Shown: in pieces, positions 26,056 through 35,104 of the stretch
How the letters are laid out: each line of letters opens with the position of its first letter
How positions within the stretch are numbered: the first letter of the stretch is position 1
Origin: Microbacterium algeriense
Lineage (GTDB): Bacteria; Actinomycetota; Actinomycetes; Actinomycetales; Microbacteriaceae
Direction of reading: 5' to 3'
DNA: 64,000 nucleotides
NCBI RefSeq assembly: GCF_008868005.1
Contig: NZ_WAAO01000001.1
Coordinates: forward strand, 496,001 to 560,000
Position numbers and translations under genes: made by a program
The notes under the pieces: generated by a model
What the model saw: only the letters and a program-made list of their open reading frames with translations
What the model was told of the DNA's origin: nothing
The model's database searches: none

Positions 26056-26106
26056 CGTGCTTCTTCCTCGAGGCGGGCGAATCCGCGTGCCGTCCACACC
26101 AGGGGA

Positions 26107-26120
26107 CTACAACGCTTTAG
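26107..26120 (-). promoter_or_regulatory. Operator CTAAAGCGTTGTAG of the N-glycan importer operon
   Basis: Read on the minus strand this 14-mer matches the copies at 18661, 26208 and 28736, and with the next base forms a TGTAGT -10-like hexamer. It lies 51 bp upstream of the binding-protein start. It is divergent from the operator at 26208, 101 bp away (centre to centre), which serves the GH5 gene. Confidence 0.75.
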
Positions 26121-26207
26121 CAGATGAAACCATCCGATCCTCTCCCTGTCAAGGTGCGCTCGGCGGTATGAACGCCTCGGCGAGGCAGGGCGGTGTGCGG
26201 TTCGTTG

Positions 26208-26222
26208 CTCAAGCGTTATAGT
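26208..26222 (+). promoter_or_regulatory. Operator/-10 element of the GH5_18 gene
   Basis: CTCAAGCGTTATAG (26208-26221) followed by T contains a TATAGT -10-like hexamer (26217-26222), matching the consensus at five of six bases. The arrangement is the same as at 18661-18675. Confidence 0.75.
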
Positions 26223-26270
26223 GGTGCGACATGTCCTCGCCGGAGGCCACCGTCCGAAAGGTCAGAACAC

Positions 26271-27581
26271 ATGACGCAGCGCGGCGCTCTCGATGCTCCC
26301 CTGAGATTCGGGGCGAACTACACGCCGTCGAAGGACTGGATGCACTCCTGGCTCGACCTCGATCTCGACGACGTGCGCCGCGACTTCGCCGCCCTCGCCG
26401 AGCTCGGACTCGACCACGTGCGCGTGTTCCCGCTGTGGACGGTCCTGCAGCCGAACCGCACCCTGATCCGCGCCAAGGCCGTCGACGACGTGCGCGCCGT
26501 GGTCGACATCGCGGGAGAGTTCGGGCTGGACGCGAGCATCGACGTGATCCAGGGGCACCTCTCCAGCTTCGACTTCGTGCCGTCGTGGCTGTACACGTGG
26601 CACGACAAGAACATGTTCACCGACGACAAGGCACTGCAGGGGCAGGTCGCGCTCGTCGAAGGGCTCGGAAAGGCGCTGCGCGACGCGCCGAACTTCCTGG
26701 GCCTGACGCTCGGCAACGAGACGAACCAGTTCTCCGCGCACACCCACCCCTCGCCCTGGCCGGTCACGCAGGACGAGGCCGGAGCGTGGATCTCGACGCT
26801 GCTCTCGGCGGCGGAATCCTCGGCTCCGGGACTGCCTCACGTGCACAGCGAATACGACGCCGTCTGGTACATGGACGGGCACGGCTTCACGCCGGCGCAT
26901 GCGTCACGGCTCGGCGCGATGACCACGATCCACTCCTGGATCTTCAACGGCACGGCCCAGCGCTACGGTGGTCGCTCCGTGGCGTCCGACCGGCATGCCG
27001 AGTACCTGATCGAGCTGTCCCGCGCCTTCGCGACCGACCCGGCCCGTGCGGTCTGGCTGCAGGAGGTGGGTGCGCCGTCGAACTGCCTCGATGAGGACGA
27101 GATGCCCGGCTTCCTGGAGGCGACGGTGCGCTCGGCCGCGCGCACCGAAAACCTGTGGGGCATCACCTGGTGGTGCTCGCATGACGTGAGCCGCGACCTG
27201 GCGGACTTCCCCGAGCTGGAGTACTCCCTCGGACTGATCGGGCAGGACGGTGCGGCCAAGCCCATCGGCCGCCGTCTCGCCGAGCTGATCCCTGAGGTCC
27301 GCCACCGCGTCGCGCCGCCCGTGCGCGACACGGCGATCGTCGTGGACGTCGACGAGCGCGACGTGCCGCTGAGTCGCGCCGCCCTGAGCCCCGGTGGTGC
27401 CGTCTTCCAGGCCTGGGTGGACGCGTGTGCAGCGGGCGACGATCCCGCCCTGGTGACCTCTCGCGACGCGGGGGATCCCGCCGCGCTCGAGGCGCGCGGC
27501 GTCCGCCGTCTCATCCGTCCCGATCTGTCGACGAGCACGGTCGACCCGTACGGCTCCGTCAACACGGTCGTCACTCCCTGA
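26271..27581 (+). CDS. GH5_18-type beta-mannosidase acting on the N-glycan core disaccharide
   Basis: The protein has 436 residues. ATG 26271 was chosen because it starts the conserved region ([19 protein letters not shown]) and AAAGG lies upstream. It is a TIM-barrel clan A hydrolase: acid/base Glu150 in GNETNQ at strand 4 and nucleophile Glu265 in WLQEVGAP at strand 7, with HSWIFNG between. A C-terminal 80-residue extension follows. No signal peptide is present, so it is cytoplasmic. The sequence recalls the GH5 subfamily 18 enzymes of bifidobacterial N-glycan clusters, which cleave Man-beta-1,4-GlcNAc. That fits as the final step after GH92/GH38 trimming. It has its own operator-controlled promoter and is convergent with lacI. 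Family confidence is high. Subfamily assignment is from memory of the pattern. Confidence 0.8.
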   Translation: MTQRGALDAPLRFGANYTPSKDWMHSWLDLDLDDVRRDFAALAELGLDHVRVFPLWTVLQPNRTLIRAKAVDDVRAVVDIAGEFGLDASIDVIQGHLSSFDFVPSWLYTWHDKNMFTDDKALQGQVALVEGLGKALRDAPNFLGLTLGNETNQFSAHTHPSPWPVTQDEAGAWISTLLSAAESSAPGLPHVHSEYDAVWYMDGHGFTPAHASRLGAMTTIHSWIFNGTAQRYGGRSVASDRHAEYLIELSRAFATDPARAVWLQEVGAPSNCLDEDEMPGFLEATVRSAARTENLWGITWWCSHDVSRDLADFPELEYSLGLIGQDGAAKPIGRRLAELIPEVRHRVAPPVRDTAIVVDVDERDVPLSRAALSPGGAVFQAWVDACAAGDDPALVTSRDAGDPAALEARGVRRLIRPDLSTSTVDPYGSVNTVVTP

Positions 27582-27595
27582 CTCGGCTCTCTCCT

Positions 27596-27662
27596 CCGCC
27601 GAGACCCCGGGGTCGCGTCCACGCCCCGGGGTGTCTGCGCTTCTAGCCCGGGGTGTCGGCGG
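27596..27662. terminator. Inverted repeat between convergent GH5_18 and lacI genes
   Basis: Arms CCGCCGAGACCCCGGG (27596-27611) and CCCGGGGTGTCGGCGG (27647-27662) pair at 15 of 16 positions across a 35-nt loop that itself contains a CCCCGGGG element. There is no T tract. It is placed 14 bp after the GH5_18 stop and 12 bp after the lacI stop, so a bidirectional terminator is the likely role. Confidence 0.6.
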
Positions 27663-27674
27663 GATGCCGGGGGG

Positions 27675-28700
27675 TCAGCGGGCGGGGGGCGCGGTGCTCT
27701 CGCGCGCCGTGAGCACGGGGGTCGGGCCCTCGACGCTGGGCAGTGTCGTCCCTGCCTCGATCTGGCGCAGCAGGAGCGTGGCCGCCGTCTCGCCCAGTTC
27801 GAACGTGTCGCGGGTCATGGCCGTGATCGACGGGTTGATCAGACCGGCGATCACGGAGTCGTCGAACGATGCGAGCGAGACGTCGCGGGGCACGTGCCGG
27901 CCCATCTCCTGCGCGACGCGGAGACCGGCGACCGCCATCACGTCGTTGTCGTAGACGATCGCGGTCGGACGCTGTCGCCCCGACAGCAGAGTGCGGGTCA
28001 CCGCCGATGCGCGTCCGGGCGAGAAGTCGGTCGTGATGATCTCCCCGTGGATGCCGTCGGCGGCCATGCGCTCCAGCACCTCGGCGCGGAGGCGGGTGTG
28101 CTCGAGCTCGGCGGGGCCGGCGACGTAGGCGATGCGGGTGTGACCGAGGGCGGCGAGATAAGAGAACAGGGTCTCGGCCACCGCGTCGTCGCCGATCCAC
28201 ACGCTCGGCACGGCGCCGTCCGGGGAGGGCTTCGAGCCGATCATAACGGCGCGTGCGTCCAGGGCGGTGATGCGGTCGCCGCGGGGGTCGTCGTCGCGCG
28301 GGTCGATCAGGATGATGCCGTCGACCTGATTGGAGGAGCGCCACTGGCGGTGCACCTCCATCTCCTCGGCGATGTCGCTCACCAGGCGCAGCTGCAGGCT
28401 GACCTTGCTCTCCGACAGCCGCGACTCGATGCCGGCGATCAGATCGGTGAAGAACGCCTCGGATCCGAGGGATCGCGCGGGGCGGGCGAGCGCGAAGCCG
28501 ACCGTGTTGGCGCGGGCGCCGACCAGGGCGCGCGCGGCGGAGCTCGGCTGCCAGCCGTTCTCCTCGACGATCGAGAGGATGCGCTGCCTGGTCTCCTCGC
28601 TGACCCCGGGGCGGCCGTTCAGGGCGAAGGAGACGGCGCCGGGGGAGACCCCGGCCATGCGCGCGATATCGGCGATCGTGACGCGCTTCGCCGGACTCAT
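27675..28700 (-). CDS. LacI family transcriptional repressor of the N-glycan locus
   Basis: The protein has 341 residues. The head reads VTIADIARMAGVSPGAVSFALNGRPGVS, with the usual hinge helix RALVGARANTVGFAL, followed by the sugar-binding-type effector domain (VDGIILIDPRDDD, HTRIAYVAGPAE, PTAIVYDNDVMAVAGL). It is divergent from the GH38 gene, with two operator copies in the gap, consistent with self-control. It is the only regulator among the genes that share the CTNAAGCGWTNTAG element. The effector is likely mannose, Man-GlcNAc or another pathway intermediate (inference). Confidence 0.9.
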   Translation of the reverse strand: MSPAKRVTIADIARMAGVSPGAVSFALNGRPGVSEETRQRILSIVEENGWQPSSAARALVGARANTVGFALARPARSLGSEAFFTDLIAGIESRLSESKVSLQLRLVSDIAEEMEVHRQWRSSNQVDGIILIDPRDDDPRGDRITALDARAVMIGSKPSPDGAVPSVWIGDDAVAETLFSYLAALGHTRIAYVAGPAELEHTRLRAEVLERMAADGIHGEIITTDFSPGRASAVTRTLLSGRQRPTAIVYDNDVMAVAGLRVAQEMGRHVPRDVSLASFDDSVIAGLINPSITAMTRDTFELGETAATLLLRQIEAGTTLPSVEGPTPVLTARESTAPPAR

Positions 28701-28714
28701 AGTCCCTCACCCTA

Positions 28715-28749
28715 CTTGATCGGTTTAGACTTCGACTAGATCGCTTTAG
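28715..28749. promoter_or_regulatory. Double operator between lacI and the GH38 gene
   Basis: Two 14-mers, CTTGATCGGTTTAG (28715-28728) and CTAGATCGCTTTAG (28736-28749), lie in the same orientation with centres 21 bp apart, two helical turns, so two dimers could bind one face of the DNA. The second has a TTTAGT -10-like end (28745-28750) for GH38. The first lies close to the lacI start and could give autoregulation. Confidence 0.7.
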
Positions 28750-28831
28750 TAAATCCGATAGCATCGACCGACGCCCCGCACGTCGCGGCGCCGCGAACCA
28801 GCACTCATCGCCGAGCCCGGAGAACCATCCC

Positions 28832-31825
28832 ATGCATGACGACACCTCGCTCACCGTCGGCCGCGTCAAGCGGGTCCTCGAGGAGCGCGTCCGCCCCGCG
28901 ATCCACTCGGCGTCCGTGCCGCTGGATGTCGCCGCCCACCAGCTCCCCGGCGAGCCGATCGCGCCCGCGGACGGACGAGGACTCGACTTCCAGCCCGCCG
29001 CCGTCGGCGAGCTGTGGGGCCCGGCCTGGGGCACCACGTGGTTCAAGCTCACCGGTCGGGTGCCCGCGGACTGGGCCGGCCGCCGCGTCGAGGCGCTCAT
29101 CGACCTCGGCTTCGACGTGAACATGACGGGCTTCCAGTGCGAGGCCCTCGCCTACCGTCCGGACGGCACGCCGATCAAGAGCATCAACCCGCGCAACCAG
29201 TGGGTGCCGATCGCCGAGGCCGCCGCGGGTGACGAGCACGTCGAGCTCTACCTGGAGGGCGCGTCCAACCCCGTCCTCCTCGACTACCACCCCTTCCTGC
29301 CGACGCAGGAGGGCGACATCCTCACCTCCTCGAAGGAGCCGCTGTACCGGCTGCGGCGGCTCGACCTCGCGGTGTTCGAGCCCGAGGTGTTCGACCTGTC
29401 CCTCGACCTCGAGGTGCTGTTCGAGCTGCAGGCGGAGCTCCCCGCGACGTCGCCGCGCCGCATGCGCATCCTGCAGGCGATGGACGACGCGCTCGACGTG
29501 CTCGACCTGCAGCACATCGTGGAGACCGCCGGCGACGCGAGGGCTCGGCTCGCGGACGTGCTCGCCGCTCCGGCCGAAGCGAGTGCGCACCGGATCTCGG
29601 CCGTCGGCCACGCGCATATCGACTCCGCCTGGCTGTGGCCGGTGCGCGAGACGATCCGCAAGGTCGCCCGCACGACCTCGTCCATGACCACGCTCATCGA
29701 GGAGCAGCCCGACTTCCAGTACGGCATGTCCAGCGCGCAGCAGTACGCCTGGATCAAGGAGCACCGCCCCGAGGTGTGGGAGCGGGTCAAGGCCGCCGTC
29801 GCCGCGGGGCGCTTCCTGCCCCTGGGCGGCATGTGGGTGGAGTCCGACACCGTGATGCCGACGGGCGAGTCGCTCGTGCGGCAGTTCTCGCACGGGCAGC
29901 GGTTCTTCGAGCGCGAGTTCGGCATCCGCTCGAAGGGCGTGTGGCTGCCGGACAGCTTCGGCTACTCGCCGGCCCTTCCGCAGCTGATGCGCCGTGCCGG
30001 TTTCGAGTGGTTCTTCACGCAGAAGATCTCGTGGAACCAGCAGAACGTCTTCCCGCACCACTCCTTCCTCTGGGAGGGCATCGACGGCTCGCAGGTGTTC
30101 ACGCACTTCCCGTCGATGGACACCTACAACTCGCAGCTCAGCGGCATGGAGGTCGCGAAGGCCTCGCGTCAGTTCAAGGAGAACCGTCTCAGCTCGCGGT
30201 CGATAGCCCCGGTCGGCTGGGGTGACGGCGGCGGCGGCACGACCCGTGAGATGACCGGCAAGGCCGAGCGTCTGCGCGACCTCGAGGGCAGCGCGCAGGT
30301 CGTGTGGGAGCATCCGGACGTCTTCTTCGACGCGGCCAAGGCCGAGCTGCCGAACCCGGCGGTGTGGGTCGGCGAGCTCTACCTCGAGCTGCACCGCGGC
30401 ACGCTCACGAGCCAGCACGCCACGAAGGCGCTCCACCGCTGGGCCGAGCACGCGCTGGTGGAGGCGGAGCTGTGGACCGCGACCGACGCCGTGCGCACCG
30501 GTGCCGCGTACCCGCAGGCCGAGCTCGACCGGCTCTGGCAGGCCGTGCTGCTGCACGAGTTCCACGACATCCTGCCCGGAACATCGATCGCGTGGGTGCA
30601 CCGCGAGGCCGTCGCCGTGCTGTCCGACGTGCTGTCGGACGCCCGTGACATCGCCGACGCCGCACGTCGGTCACTCGTCGGCGAGGGCGACCGCGAGCTG
30701 CGGTTCGAGCCGAGCTCGGCCGGTCGGGGACGAGCGCTCGGGGCGGCGTTCGTCGCCGAGTCCACTGCGACCCCGGTGTCGCTGCAAGAGGAAGACGGCG
30801 GCTGGCGCCTGGAGAACGAGCTCGTGTCCGTGCTCGTCTCGGGCGAGGGCCTGATCGTCTCCGCCGTCGACAAGGCGTCCGGCAGGGAGACGGTCGCCGC
30901 AGGCAGAGCCGCCAACCTGTTCCAGCTGCACCAGGACTTCCCGAACATGTGGGACGCATGGGACATCGACCGCTACTACCGCAACAGCGTCGATGACCTC
31001 ACCGCGGTCTCGTCGATCGAGGCGTCGCTCGTGAACGGCGTCGCGCAGATCGTCGTCGTGCGTCCGTTCTCGGAGTCGACGATCACGCAGACGATCCTTC
31101 TCGCGCCCGACTCGCGCACCGTGCTGCTGCGCAACGAGGTCGACTGGCATGAGACGGAGAAGCTGCTCAAGCTCGCGTTCCCGCTCGACATCCAGGCCGC
31201 GCACACCGAGGCCGAGACGCAGTTCGGCTACCAGGCGCGCGTCACCCACACCAACACCAGCTGGGAGGCAGCGAAGTTCGAGACCTCGATGCACCGTTTC
31301 GTGCTGGTGCGCGAGCAGGACTTCGGAGCGGCCCTCGTGAACGACTCGATCTACGGGTACGACACGACGCGCGAGGTCGGCGAGGACGGGGTCACCACGA
31401 CCGTGCGGCTCTCGCTGCTGCGGGCGCCGCGCTTCCCCGATCCGGACACCGATCACGGGCCCCACGAGATCGAGGTCGGCTTCGTCATCGGCGCCGACGC
31501 CGCGATCGCCACGGCGGAGGGCATCCGCATCAACAGCCTGCCCACGGTGATCCGCGGGGCGCGCGAAGTCGAGCCGCTCGTGGAGGTGTCGGGCGAGGGG
31601 GTCGTCGTCTCCGCCGTGAAGCTCGCCGACGACGGCTCGGGCGACGTGATCGTGCGCGTGTACGAGGCGCTCGGGCGTCGTGCGGTCGGCGAGCTGTCAG
31701 TCGGCTTCGACCACCGCGAGGTGCGCGAGGTGAGTCTGATCGAGGACGACATCGACGACGCGCGCACCGGCGGCGAGCTCCGACTGCGTCCGTTCGAGGT
31801 GCGCACCCTCCGCATCGCACGCTGA
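28832..31825 (+). CDS. GH38 family alpha-mannosidase
   Basis: The protein has 997 residues. ATG 28832 follows a GGAGAA site. An N-terminal beta domain (about residues 1-240) precedes the catalytic barrel, which has GHAHIDSAWLWP (zinc-ligand His and Asp, around residue 260), nucleophile Asp374 in WLPDSFGYSPALPQLM, and HEFHDILPGTS (further metal ligand and helical region). The C-terminal beta-sandwich runs from about residue 640 to the end. This is a Zn-dependent alpha-mannosidase of the bacterial/Ams1-like size class. It lacks a signal peptide, so it acts in the cytoplasm and, with GH92, removes alpha-mannose branches from imported N-glycan. It is preceded by two LacI operators and divergent from lacI. 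Confidence 0.93.
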   Translation: MHDDTSLTVGRVKRVLEERVRPAIHSASVPLDVAAHQLPGEPIAPADGRGLDFQPAAVGELWGPAWGTTWFKLTGRVPADWAGRRVEALIDLGFDVNMTGFQCEALAYRPDGTPIKSINPRNQWVPIAEAAAGDEHVELYLEGASNPVLLDYHPFLPTQEGDILTSSKEPLYRLRRLDLAVFEPEVFDLSLDLEVLFELQAELPATSPRRMRILQAMDDALDVLDLQHIVETAGDARARLADVLAAPAEASAHRISAVGHAHIDSAWLWPVRETIRKVARTTSSMTTLIEEQPDFQYGMSSAQQYAWIKEHRPEVWERVKAAVAAGRFLPLGGMWVESDTVMPTGESLVRQFSHGQRFFEREFGIRSKGVWLPDSFGYSPALPQLMRRAGFEWFFTQKISWNQQNVFPHHSFLWEGIDGSQVFTHFPSMDTYNSQLSGMEVAKASRQFKENRLSSRSIAPVGWGDGGGGTTREMTGKAERLRDLEGSAQVVWEHPDVFFDAAKAELPNPAVWVGELYLELHRGTLTSQHATKALHRWAEHALVEAELWTATDAVRTGAAYPQAELDRLWQAVLLHEFHDILPGTSIAWVHREAVAVLSDVLSDARDIADAARRSLVGEGDRELRFEPSSAGRGRALGAAFVAESTATPVSLQEEDGGWRLENELVSVLVSGEGLIVSAVDKASGRETVAAGRAANLFQLHQDFPNMWDAWDIDRYYRNSVDDLTAVSSIEASLVNGVAQIVVVRPFSESTITQTILLAPDSRTVLLRNEVDWHETEKLLKLAFPLDIQAAHTEAETQFGYQARVTHTNTSWEAAKFETSMHRFVLVREQDFGAALVNDSIYGYDTTREVGEDGVTTTVRLSLLRAPRFPDPDTDHGPHEIEVGFVIGADAAIATAEGIRINSLPTVIRGAREVEPLVEVSGEGVVVSAVKLADDGSGDVIVRVYEALGRRAVGELSVGFDHREVREVSLIEDDIDDARTGGELRLRPFEVRTLRIAR

Positions 31826-31830
31826 GGCCC

Positions 31831-31913
31831 CGCGTGGGATCAGGCGGACGCGTGGGATCAGGCGGAATGCCCGTGAAAGTGCCTGATCCCGCGTGTGTGC
31901 CTGATCTCGCGTG
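31831..31913. repeat. Tandem direct repeats facing inverted copies, downstream of GH38
   Basis: CGCGTGGGATCAGGCGGA occurs twice head to tail (31831-31848, 31849-31866). Inverted versions of its core follow: GCCTGATCCCGCGTG at 31881-31895 and GCCTGATCTCGCGTG at 31899-31913. The segment can fold into alternative hairpins between the convergent GH38 gene and the gene stopping at 31914, so a bidirectional terminator or REP-like element is likely. Confidence 0.65.
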
Positions 31914-32501
31914 TCAGGCGGGCGGCAGGCGCAGCACGTCGGGGGACTCTCCGCCGGTCAGGTCGTCGGCGATGCGGATGCTGCGCGCGAGGTCGTCGAG
32001 CGCACCGATGAGGGTGCCGAACCGCTCCTTGTCGCTGCACACGGCCGTCAGCGTGATCAGGTGCGTGCCGGTGTCCCAGGTGTAGGTCGCGAAGGGCGGG
32101 GAGGCGGGGGACGGCGGCATCGGCACGAGCAGCTTCTCGCCCACGCCGAGCCGGGTCGGGAACGACTCGGTGTCGTCGTAGTCCATCGGCATCGAGGCGC
32201 GCGCGATGCGCACATCCGGCGTCAGCACCTGAGCGGTCGCCATCGCCACGACGAGCTCGGGCTCGGCCTTCCACGTCCACACCAGCACCCGGCCGTCTGC
32301 CCGCTTCATCAGCATCGGCGCCGCCTGGCTCATCGCCCACGCTCCGAACTTCGAGCCGGGGCGCTCCGTCGCGCCGACGGCCGCATTGACCTGCCCCAGC
32401 AGCATCCGGATCGCGGCCTTGCGGTGCCGGCGGCCCTTCCACCCGAGCGAGTCCGTCACGGGAATCCACAGCTGGGGATCGGCGTCGGCAGTCAGTCGCA
32501 T
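31914..32501 (-). CDS. Conserved hypothetical protein
   Basis: The protein has 195 residues and ATG at 32501. There is no signal peptide or membrane helix. It is mixed alpha/beta, with motifs MLLGQVNAAVGATERPG and TYTWDTGTHLITLTAVCSDKERF near the C-terminus. I do not recognise the family. It is convergent with the GH38 gene and divergent from the glycosyltransferase at 32628. Codon use and length look like a real core gene. Confidence 0.65.
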   Translation of the reverse strand: MRLTADADPQLWIPVTDSLGWKGRRHRKAAIRMLLGQVNAAVGATERPGSKFGAWAMSQAAPMLMKRADGRVLVWTWKAEPELVVAMATAQVLTPDVRIARASMPMDYDDTESFPTRLGVGEKLLVPMPPSPASPPFATYTWDTGTHLITLTAVCSDKERFGTLIGALDDLARSIRIADDLTGGESPDVLRLPPA

Positions 32502-32627
32502 GGCTCAACGGTAACGGCTGCTGCTGAGCGATACCCCGGTATGCCTCAGCCGGGCGAGCGAGCCCCTCGGGTAGAGTTGCGTGGGCCCGACCAGGGCTTC
32601 TCCTTGGCCGCCACATCGTAAGGCAGC

Positions 32628-33860
32628 ATGTCTGTGACCTCCTCCGACGATCCGATCGATCCGTCGAGCGGCCCCGCCGCCGAATCCGCGCACCGCCCGC
32701 TCACGATCCTGATCGGCTGCGACACGTTCGCTCCCGACATCAACGGCGCCGCGCGGTTCGCCGAGCGTCTCGCCGCCGGCCTCGTCCAGCGAGGGCACGA
32801 CGTGCACGTCGTCGCCCCGAACCAGGCGTACCGTCGCACGACCCCGCGCACCGAGGTGATCGAGGGAGAGCCGATGACGCTGCATCGCCTGCCCTCCGTC
32901 CGCTGGCCCCCACACGACTGGCTGCGTTTCGTGTGGCCGTGGCGCTCCAAGCACTACGCCCGCAAGGTCCTCGACCAGGTGCAGCCCGACATCGTGCACA
33001 TCCAGTCGCACATCGTGATCGGCCGCGGTCTCTCGCGCATCGCGCACGAACGAGGCATCCCGGTGATCGCCACGAATCACGTCATGGCCGAGAACATCCT
33101 CGATCACACCACCATGCCGAAGTTCATCGACGACCTCGTGCTGAAGTTCGCCTGGGCGGACGCGAAGCGCACCTTCGATCTCACGCGCGCCATCACCACC
33201 CCCACGCGTCGTGCCGCCGACTTCCTCGAGAACACGGTCGAGGTGCAGGGGGTCATCCCGGTCAGCTGCGGTATCGACCGCACGCAGTACACCCCCGTCA
33301 TGGGGCCGCGCGAGAAGAACCGCATCGTCTTCGTCGGACGCCTGACCGCCGAGAAGCAGGTCGAGGTCATCCTCAAGGCCATGACGAAGCTCGACCCGGC
33401 GCTCGAGACCACTTTCGACATCGTCGGCGGCGGCGATCAGCGCAAGCAGCTGGAGCACCTCGCCGAGCAGCTGGGCCTCGGCGATCGCGTCACGTTCCAC
33501 GGGCGCATCCCCGACGAGGAGCTGCGGGCGCTGCTGTCCCGCGCGAGCCTGTTCGTGATCGCGTCGATCGCGGAACTGCAGTCGATCGCGACCATGGAGG
33601 CCATGGCCTCGGCCCTCCCGGTCGTCGCGGCCGACGCCGTCGCCCTTCCGCACCTCGTGCACGACGGCGAGAACGGCTACCTGTTCGAGCCGGGGAACGT
33701 CGACGAACTCGCTGCCCGCCTGACCGACGTGCTCACCGCCGAGCCCGCCGAGTACGAGCGGATGCAGCAGGCGTCGCTCGACGGCGTCGTGATCCACGAC
33801 ATCAACCGCACCCTCGACACCTTCGAGGCGCTGTACCGCGACGAGCCGCTGCCCGAGTAG
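32628..33860 (+). CDS. GT4 family glycosyltransferase
   Basis: The protein has 410 residues. ATG 32628 has AAGG just upstream. It has a GT-B fold: the N-terminal Rossmann domain starts TILIGCDTFAPDINGAARFAERLA, the acceptor-side pattern of GT4 enzymes. The C-terminal donor domain has IVFVGRLTAEKQVEVILKA and the nucleotide-sugar-binding E-x7-E-like SIAELQSIATMEAMASALPVV. The layout resembles actinobacterial mannosyl or glucosyl transferases that act on lipid acceptors (MgtA/PimB-like), at the inner face of the membrane. The acceptor and donor cannot be set from sequence. It is followed 13 bp later by a second GT4, so the two probably act in the same envelope glycolipid pathway. Confidence 0.88.
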   Translation: MSVTSSDDPIDPSSGPAAESAHRPLTILIGCDTFAPDINGAARFAERLAAGLVQRGHDVHVVAPNQAYRRTTPRTEVIEGEPMTLHRLPSVRWPPHDWLRFVWPWRSKHYARKVLDQVQPDIVHIQSHIVIGRGLSRIAHERGIPVIATNHVMAENILDHTTMPKFIDDLVLKFAWADAKRTFDLTRAITTPTRRAADFLENTVEVQGVIPVSCGIDRTQYTPVMGPREKNRIVFVGRLTAEKQVEVILKAMTKLDPALETTFDIVGGGDQRKQLEHLAEQLGLGDRVTFHGRIPDEELRALLSRASLFVIASIAELQSIATMEAMASALPVVAADAVALPHLVHDGENGYLFEPGNVDELAARLTDVLTAEPAEYERMQQASLDGVVIHDINRTLDTFEALYRDEPLPE

Positions 33861-33873
33861 CGAGCGGCCCGAC

Positions 33874-35091
33874 ATGCACATCGTCTTCTTCGGCGATCAG
33901 CACCTCGACTCCCTCGGGGGCGCGCAGGTGTCGATGCGGCTGCAGCGCGAATTCCTCGAACGCGCGGGGCACACCGTCACGGTCGTCGCGCCGCGGATGC
34001 ACGTCCGGCGCACCTCCAGCGGGTCATCCGTGGATCTGCCGTCCCTGCCGATCACGGTGGACCGCGAGTACTCGATGAGCTGGCCGGGACGAGCGACGGA
34101 CCGATTCCTCGATCGCGCGATGACGCGACGCCCGCCGGTCGACCTCGTGCACGTGCAGGCCGACTTCTGGGGCGCGTTCATCGGCCACAGGTATGCCGCA
34201 CGCCACGGCATCCCCGTCGTGCACACGATGCACAACCGCGTAGACGTCGGCCTCGCCGCCGTCACCCCGCTGCACCGCCCGGCCCTAGCCGTGCTCAACG
34301 TCTGGCGCCGTGCCGCGATGGGCGGCACCGGCGACCCGGTGCGGGGGACGGACGGCTGGGCCTTCCTCCGGGGAATCGCCGCAGGGGCGGCCGCCGTGAC
34401 CGCGCCCTCGACCCATTTCGCGCGCCGTCTCGAGGAGCATGACGTGTTCCCCCGCGTCGACGTGATCTGGAACGGCATCGACGACGACCTGCGCGACGAG
34501 ATCCTCGCCGCTGCGCCGACCGTGCGCGCGCCGGGACGGCCCCGGTTCGTGTGGCTCGGGCGGATGAGTCCCGAGAAGCGCCTGCTGCCGTTCCTGGAGG
34601 CGTTCCTCGCGTCCGGGATCGATGCGGAGCTGGAGATCATCGGCGGCGGCGCCCAGCGTGCCGCGGCCGAGCGGATCGTCCGCGGGCGGGACGGCATCCG
34701 CTTCGCCGGTCGTCTGACCTACCCGCAGACCCTGGCCCGCATCGCCGCCGCCGATGCCCTCGTGCAGAGCTCGATCGGCTTCGAGACGCAGGGAATGACC
34801 CCGTTCGAGGCGGCGACCCTCGGCACGCCCTCGGTGATCTGCGACCCCGATATCGCCGCGGAGCTCGGCGGCGGGCTCTGGGCCGTCCCCGAGGCGGACC
34901 CCTCCGCTGCGCCCCGGGAGCGGGAGGAGCAGCGGACCCGCGCCCTCGCCGAGACCCTCCGACGCGCGGCAGCCGACATCGTCGACGGATCGGCGCCGAT
35001 GCCTCTGCCGGCGGTCGCGCAGGCGTTCCGTCAGTCGTCGCGCACCGCCGCGATGATCGCGGTGTACGAACGGGTGCTCACCGGTCGCTGA
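33874..35091 (+). CDS. GT4 family glycosyltransferase
   Basis: The protein has 405 residues, with ATG 33874 13 bp after the first GT4 gene. It has a GT-B fold: N-terminal IVFFGDQHLDSLGGAQVSMRLQ, a VDLVHVQADFWGAF segment, then a donor domain with FVWLGRMSPEKRLLPFLEAF and SIGFETQGMTPFEAATLGTPSV (the E-x7-E site, with Glu in FETQG and FEAA). It is presumed to transfer a sugar to a lipid or glycan acceptor together with its neighbour. There is no membrane helix. The substrate is unknown. Confidence 0.85.
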   Translation: MHIVFFGDQHLDSLGGAQVSMRLQREFLERAGHTVTVVAPRMHVRRTSSGSSVDLPSLPITVDREYSMSWPGRATDRFLDRAMTRRPPVDLVHVQADFWGAFIGHRYAARHGIPVVHTMHNRVDVGLAAVTPLHRPALAVLNVWRRAAMGGTGDPVRGTDGWAFLRGIAAGAAAVTAPSTHFARRLEEHDVFPRVDVIWNGIDDDLRDEILAAAPTVRAPGRPRFVWLGRMSPEKRLLPFLEAFLASGIDAELEIIGGGAQRAAAERIVRGRDGIRFAGRLTYPQTLARIAAADALVQSSIGFETQGMTPFEAATLGTPSVICDPDIAAELGGGLWAVPEADPSAAPREREEQRTRALAETLRRAAADIVDGSAPMPLPAVAQAFRQSSRTAAMIAVYERVLTGR

Positions 35092-35104
35092 GTGGCTTCA
35101 CGGC

